A DNA stretch of 64,000 nucleotides from Alphaproteobacteria bacterium (GTDB lineage: Bacteria; Pseudomonadota; Alphaproteobacteria; Rhodobacterales; Rhodobacteraceae): NCBI GenBank assembly GCA_030433335.1, contig JAUILL010000009.1, positions 1 through 64,000 of the forward strand, given 5' to 3'. The notes beneath the pieces were generated by a model that saw only the letters and a list, made by a program, of their open reading frames with translations, searched no databases and was not told the origin of the DNA. Position numbers and translations under genes: made by a program. Position 1 is the stretch's first letter, and every line of letters starts with the position of its first letter. Positions 60,000 to 64,000 of the stretch are shown piece after piece.

Positions 60000-61049
60000 A
60001 TGGACATACTCTGGATCGTCGAATCGCTGGGAGAGGCCGCCACAGCGGCGCTGTTCGGTCTGATCACCGGTGTGATCTTTGGCATCGCGGCGCAGCGCTC
60101 TCGGTTCTGCCTGCGGGCGGCGACAGTGGAATTCGGGCGGATGCAGATGGGGGATCGGGTTGCGGTCTGGCTGCTGACCTTCTCGACCGCGCTTGTTTGG
60201 GTGCAGGCGGCAGAACTCAGCGGCCTGATGTTAGCCGAGGATGCCCGCATGATGGCGGTGCCGGGCAGCTGGTCCGGCGCGATCCTTGGCGGGTTATTGT
60301 TCGGCTGTGGAATGGTGCTGGCGAGGGGATGCTCAGGTCGATTGCTGGTCCTTGGGGCGACGGGCAACCTGCGGTCCATCGTTTCGGGCCTGATTTTTGC
60401 GGTCGTCGCCCAGATGAGCCTGTCCGGATGGCTCTCGCCGGTACGCGACCGCCTTGCCGCCCTGTGGATCACCAGTGGGGGCCGGAACCTGAACCTAGAG
60501 GCCGCCGTTGGCCTGCCCGATTGGGGTGGGCTCGTGCTCGGCCTAGGCATCGCGGTCTTTGCGCTGGAGTTGTCACGCCGCCAACAGATCGGCTGGACGC
60601 GGCTGGTCTTCGCATCGGGCGTTGGCTTCGCTGTGGCGGTGGGCTGGGTGCTGACCTATGCCCTGTCTCAAGTCGCCTTTGACCCCGTTCAGATTGAAAG
60701 CGCGACCTTCACCGGTCCGTCTGCCCACACGCTCATGTTCTTTCTCGAACGCGATCCGGTGCTGGAGTTCGACGTCGGCCTCGTGCCGGGCGTGTTCATC
60801 GGGGCCTTTGCCGCCTCTTGGCTTAAAGGTGAGTTCAAATTCCAAGGGTTCGAGAACGAAGCCAACATGCGCCGCGCGATGCTCGGGGCGGCCCTCATGG
60901 GATTCGGAGGCATGCTAGCTGGGGGATGTGCGATTGGCGCGGGGGTGACAGGCGGCTCGATCTTTGTCGGCACCGCCTGGCTGGCGCTGTTTTGCATGTG
61001 GGTCGGCGCTATCGTCACCGACCGCTTGGTGGATTACTCGGCCGAGTAA
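60000..61049 (+). CDS. YeeE/YedE family (thiosulfate/sulfur-compound) transporter
   Basis: GVIFGIAAQRSRFCLRAATVEF, GCGMVLARGCSGRLLVLGATGNLRS, LAGGCAIGAGVTGGS conserved cysteine motifs. Confidence 0.88.
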   Translation: MDILWIVESLGEAATAALFGLITGVIFGIAAQRSRFCLRAATVEFGRMQMGDRVAVWLLTFSTALVWVQAAELSGLMLAEDARMMAVPGSWSGAILGGLLFGCGMVLARGCSGRLLVLGATGNLRSIVSGLIFAVVAQMSLSGWLSPVRDRLAALWITSGGRNLNLEAAVGLPDWGGLVLGLGIAVFALELSRRQQIGWTRLVFASGVGFAVAVGWVLTYALSQVAFDPVQIESATFTGPSAHTLMFFLERDPVLEFDVGLVPGVFIGAFAASWLKGEFKFQGFENEANMRRAMLGAALMGFGGMLAGGCAIGAGVTGGSIFVGTAWLALFCMWVGAIVTDRLVDYSAE

Positions 61050-61936
61050 CCGAGGCCTGAGGTGTTATCGCCTGGTTGCGGCAGACCCTCGTTCAAGCGG
61101 CGCTGCGCGACACTCTGGGCAATCCAGTCGACAACCGCGTTCACGATCGGATCGCGTTGACGTTTCTCTTGGTAGACAGCCCAGAGACTACGGGTCGCGA
61201 CACTGTGCGCGCCTGTAATGATGTTCAACGGCGAAGTCGCAGGCAGGTGCAAACGCGGCACGATGGTCGACAGACCGGTCGACGCCGCAGCATCCATAGC
61301 GAGGCTGAAATCCTCTACCCGCATGACGGGCGGACGGCCAAAGCGTTCGTAGCCCGCCTGCATCTCGGGGGTCCAGTCCAGCTCGCGGCTCAGCGCGATC
61401 CAGTCACGGCTTGTCGCATCCGGTTTCTGCACCGCACAGAAATGAACTTTACCAACTTCGTGGCCCATCAAAGCGTCGTCCAGCGGCCGGTTCATACGCA
61501 GCGCGACGTCAACATCTTCGCGGTCAAAATTGGCTTCGATCGACGAACAGAGAATTTCCAGCTCGATCCCGGGGTAGCGCTCCATGAATGCGCCCAGTTG
61601 ATCGGTCAGATAATCTGCCGCAAGAAATCCCGTTGTGATAACGCGCGCCTTCTCTGCAGCCGACTGCAAATGAGGCAGATTGTTCCCAAGTCGAGCGAGG
61701 TTGGACTCAAACTGCTCGATCACATCCATCAGTGCGCGGCCCTCTGGCGTCAGACGCCAACCATCGCGCCCCTGCACGAACAGCTTGACCCCGACATCCT
61801 GAGAGATGCGATGAATGCGGCGCGAAACGGTCGCAACATTAATATCGAGATGTTTTGCAGCAACGTTCATCGAACGATGCCGCGCTAAGGCTGCGACGTA
61901 CCGGAAGTCGTCCCAGTTTACCTTTGATGTGACCAT
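61034..61936 (-). CDS. LysR-family transcriptional regulator
   Basis: FRYVAALARHRSMNVAAKHLDINVATVSRRIHRISQDVGVKLFVQGRDGWRLTPEG. Confidence 0.92.
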   Translation of the reverse strand: MVTSKVNWDDFRYVAALARHRSMNVAAKHLDINVATVSRRIHRISQDVGVKLFVQGRDGWRLTPEGRALMDVIEQFESNLARLGNNLPHLQSAAEKARVITTGFLAADYLTDQLGAFMERYPGIELEILCSSIEANFDREDVDVALRMNRPLDDALMGHEVGKVHFCAVQKPDATSRDWIALSRELDWTPEMQAGYERFGRPPVMRVEDFSLAMDAAASTGLSTIVPRLHLPATSPLNIITGAHSVATRSLWAVYQEKRQRDPIVNAVVDWIAQSVAQRRLNEGLPQPGDNTSGLGYSAE

Positions 61937-61974
61937 AACAAACCAGACTCGTTAGACAAAAATATAATAACCTA

Positions 61975-61985
61975 TGCATTATGCA
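61975..61985. promoter_or_regulatory. Perfect dyad TGCAT-T-ATGCA upstream of the LysR gene
   Basis: 38 bp upstream of the lysR-type start codon. Confidence 0.4.
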
Positions 61986-62001
61986 CAAAGAAAGCGTGCA
62001 C

Positions 62002-64000
62002 CTACAGAAAGTTTTGCGGGTCGATGTCTATTGTCAACCTTGTTGTGTTTTTTATCCTTACATTCCGCACCCAGAGGGCGATTGCCTTTTGCAAGGCCAC
62101 CCCTTTAGCGGACTTGACCAACAATCTGACTCGGTGTCTCCCCCTGATTCGTGCAATCGGGGCTGGCGCGGGTCCGAACACCTGGGCACCGACTCTCCGC
62201 AACGGATCACAGCTTCGTGTAAGCTGATTTGCCAAATCAAAGGCCTCGTTTATGTCCTCGGACGAAACAATGATGCCCGCCATGCGCCCATAGGGGGGAA
62301 CTCCGGCGGCTTGGCGCTCTGCTGCTTCGGCTTGCCAGAAGCCCTCTTCGTCGCCCGACAGGATCGCACGGATCACCGGATGCTCCGGCTGGAAGGTCTG
62401 AAGAAGAGCCAGCCCGCGAAGCTGCGATCGACCCGCCCGACCAGCCACCTGCCGCATCAGTTGAAATGTGCGTTCGGCAGCCCGAAGGTCGGAGCCCTGC
62501 AGACCCAGATCCGCATCAATCACCCCTACCAATGTGAGATTTGGAAAGTTATGCCCTTTGGCCACCATCTGCGTTCCGATGATGATATCCGCGCCACCCT
62601 CCGCAATACGCTGGATTTCTTCTTTCAGTGCACGCGCACTTCCAAAAAGGTCTGAGGACAGAACAGCGATACGGGCGTCAGGAAACACGGCCGCCGCCTC
62701 TTCGGCCAATCGCTCCACCCCTGGGCCGACGGGAGCCAACTTGTCGGGCACGTGACAGCTTGGACACTCTTCAGGCATGGGGGTCGTTTCCCCACATTGG
62801 TGACACATCAATCTTTTGAGGAACCGATGCTCGACCATCCGCGCGTCACAGTGGGGGCACGCCACTTGATGACCGCACGCGCGGCAGATCGTGACAGGGG
62901 CGTATCCGCGCCGATTTAGAAACAATAGGGTTTGCTGGCCCAGAGCGATCCGGTCCAATGCTGCCTTACGCAAAGTAGGCGAGATCCAGGTGCTCGCAGC
63001 GAGCGTTTCTGAACGCATGTCTATTGCACGCATCTCCGGCATCACAGCTTCACCGAACCGCGATGTCAGATCAAGTCGTTCATATTTGCCGGCCTCCGCA
63101 TTTGCCCATGTCTCGAGGCTCGGTGTGGCCGACGCGAGCACCACGCGGGCAGAACACAAGCTAGCGCGAAGCACTGCCATGTCACGGGCGTTGTACAGAA
63201 CGCCGTCCTCTTGTTTGTAAGAGGTATCGTGTTCTTCATCGACCACGATCAGCCCCAGATCGCGAAATGGCAGAAACAATGCTGACCGCGCACCGACCAC
63301 AACTTGGGCACCATTCTCGGCCACCATTTTCCAGGTCCTGCGGCGTTCTGTCATCGTCACGCCGCTATGCCATTCTGCGGGCCTGCCGCCAAAACGGGCT
63401 TCGAGGCGCGTCAGGAACTCCGAGGTGAGTGCAATCTCGGGCAAAAGCACCAGAGCCTGACGCCCCATTTTCAGACAGGCCGCGACAGCTTCGAGGTAAA
63501 CTTCGGTTTTACCCGAGCCTGTCACACCTTTCAGAAGCATGGTGCCATAGGTGCCGCGAATGATCCCGTCGGCCAGCCTGGATGCGGCCGCAGATTGATC
63601 TTCTGTCAGGTCCTTGCCCTTGTGCTCGGGATCGAGCCGCTGAAACGGCAAATCCTTGGGGGCATCTTCTTCGCGCAGAACGCCTTGTTTTACCAAGCCC
63701 TTGATGACCGAGGTCGTGACCCCCGCTGTGTCAGCCAGCTCGCGTTGCGTAAAGGCCAACCCGCCGTATTCCTGCATCGCGCTCAACACCCGCTGACGCG
63801 CATCCGTCATCCGGTCCGGTTCGCCCTCTCCCAGCCGGTAAATCCTGCGCGTGGCTGGCGCATCGCTCAGGCCGGGCGCACGCGTGGCCAGCCGCAGCAT
63901 CGCGGGCAAAGGGGTCAACGTATACTCGGCAGCCTTGATGATGAAATCGCGCAACTCCTCGCGCATCGGCGGCACGTCCAGAACCCGCTGGACAGCACGC
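62002..64000 (-). CDS. priA: Primosomal protein N' (helicase PriA), N-terminus beyond window
   Basis: LLKGVTGSGKTEVYLEAVAACLKMGRQALVLLPEIALT, VVDEEHDTSYKQEDG, zinc cysteines; frame stays open to the window end. Confidence 0.96.
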   Translation of the reverse strand, partial: RAVQRVLDVPPMREELRDFIIKAAEYTLTPLPAMLRLATRAPGLSDAPATRRIYRLGEGEPDRMTDARQRVLSAMQEYGGLAFTQRELADTAGVTTSVIKGLVKQGVLREEDAPKDLPFQRLDPEHKGKDLTEDQSAAASRLADGIIRGTYGTMLLKGVTGSGKTEVYLEAVAACLKMGRQALVLLPEIALTSEFLTRLEARFGGRPAEWHSGVTMTERRRTWKMVAENGAQVVVGARSALFLPFRDLGLIVVDEEHDTSYKQEDGVLYNARDMAVLRASLCSARVVLASATPSLETWANAEAGKYERLDLTSRFGEAVMPEMRAIDMRSETLAASTWISPTLRKAALDRIALGQQTLLFLNRRGYAPVTICRACGHQVACPHCDARMVEHRFLKRLMCHQCGETTPMPEECPSCHVPDKLAPVGPGVERLAEEAAAVFPDARIAVLSSDLFGSARALKEEIQRIAEGGADIIIGTQMVAKGHNFPNLTLVGVIDADLGLQGSDLRAAERTFQLMRQVAGRAGRSQLRGLALLQTFQPEHPVIRAILSGDEEGFWQAEAAERQAAGVPPYGRMAGIIVSSEDINEAFDLANQLTRSCDPLRRVGAQVFGPAPAPIARIRGRHRVRLLVKSAKGVALQKAIALWVRNVRIKNTTRLTIDIDPQNFL

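Overview
This is a GC-rich chromosomal window that looks like Rhodobacteraceae/roseobacter-group Alphaproteobacteria (inferred from gene content and order). Coding density is high and I see about 62 credible protein genes. I found no rRNA, tRNA, CRISPR array, transposase or prophage. Main blocks: waaA; an RTX metalloprotease with an apparent NIDO insertion; lysC-ptsP; mtnP-apt; a cytochrome aa3 oxidase subunit/assembly cluster (coxB-ctaB-coxF-ctaG-coxC-surf1) followed by thrC and an M16 peptidase; tldD; dprA-topA; a 3-oxoacid CoA-transferase pair; three tandem paralogous small secreted proteins; a lytic transglycosylase beside a Tad/Flp pilus locus; an Lhr-type helicase with PdeM; valS-hisC; ruvCAB; prmA; a YeeE/YedE transporter with a LysR regulator; and priA (cut by the window end). 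The most interesting signals are: (1) the three tandem secreted-protein genes, each with an upstream AATGCAC...GTGCN6GCAC motif at exactly the same 33-bp offset; (2) a perfect CtrA-type box (TTAAC-N5-GTTAA) just upstream of dprA; (3) a perfect FNR-type box (TTGAT-N4-ATCAA) between coxB and tldD and a one-mismatch version upstream of the YeeE-family gene; (4) a NIDO-like domain inside the catalytic domain of a serralysin-like RTX protease.
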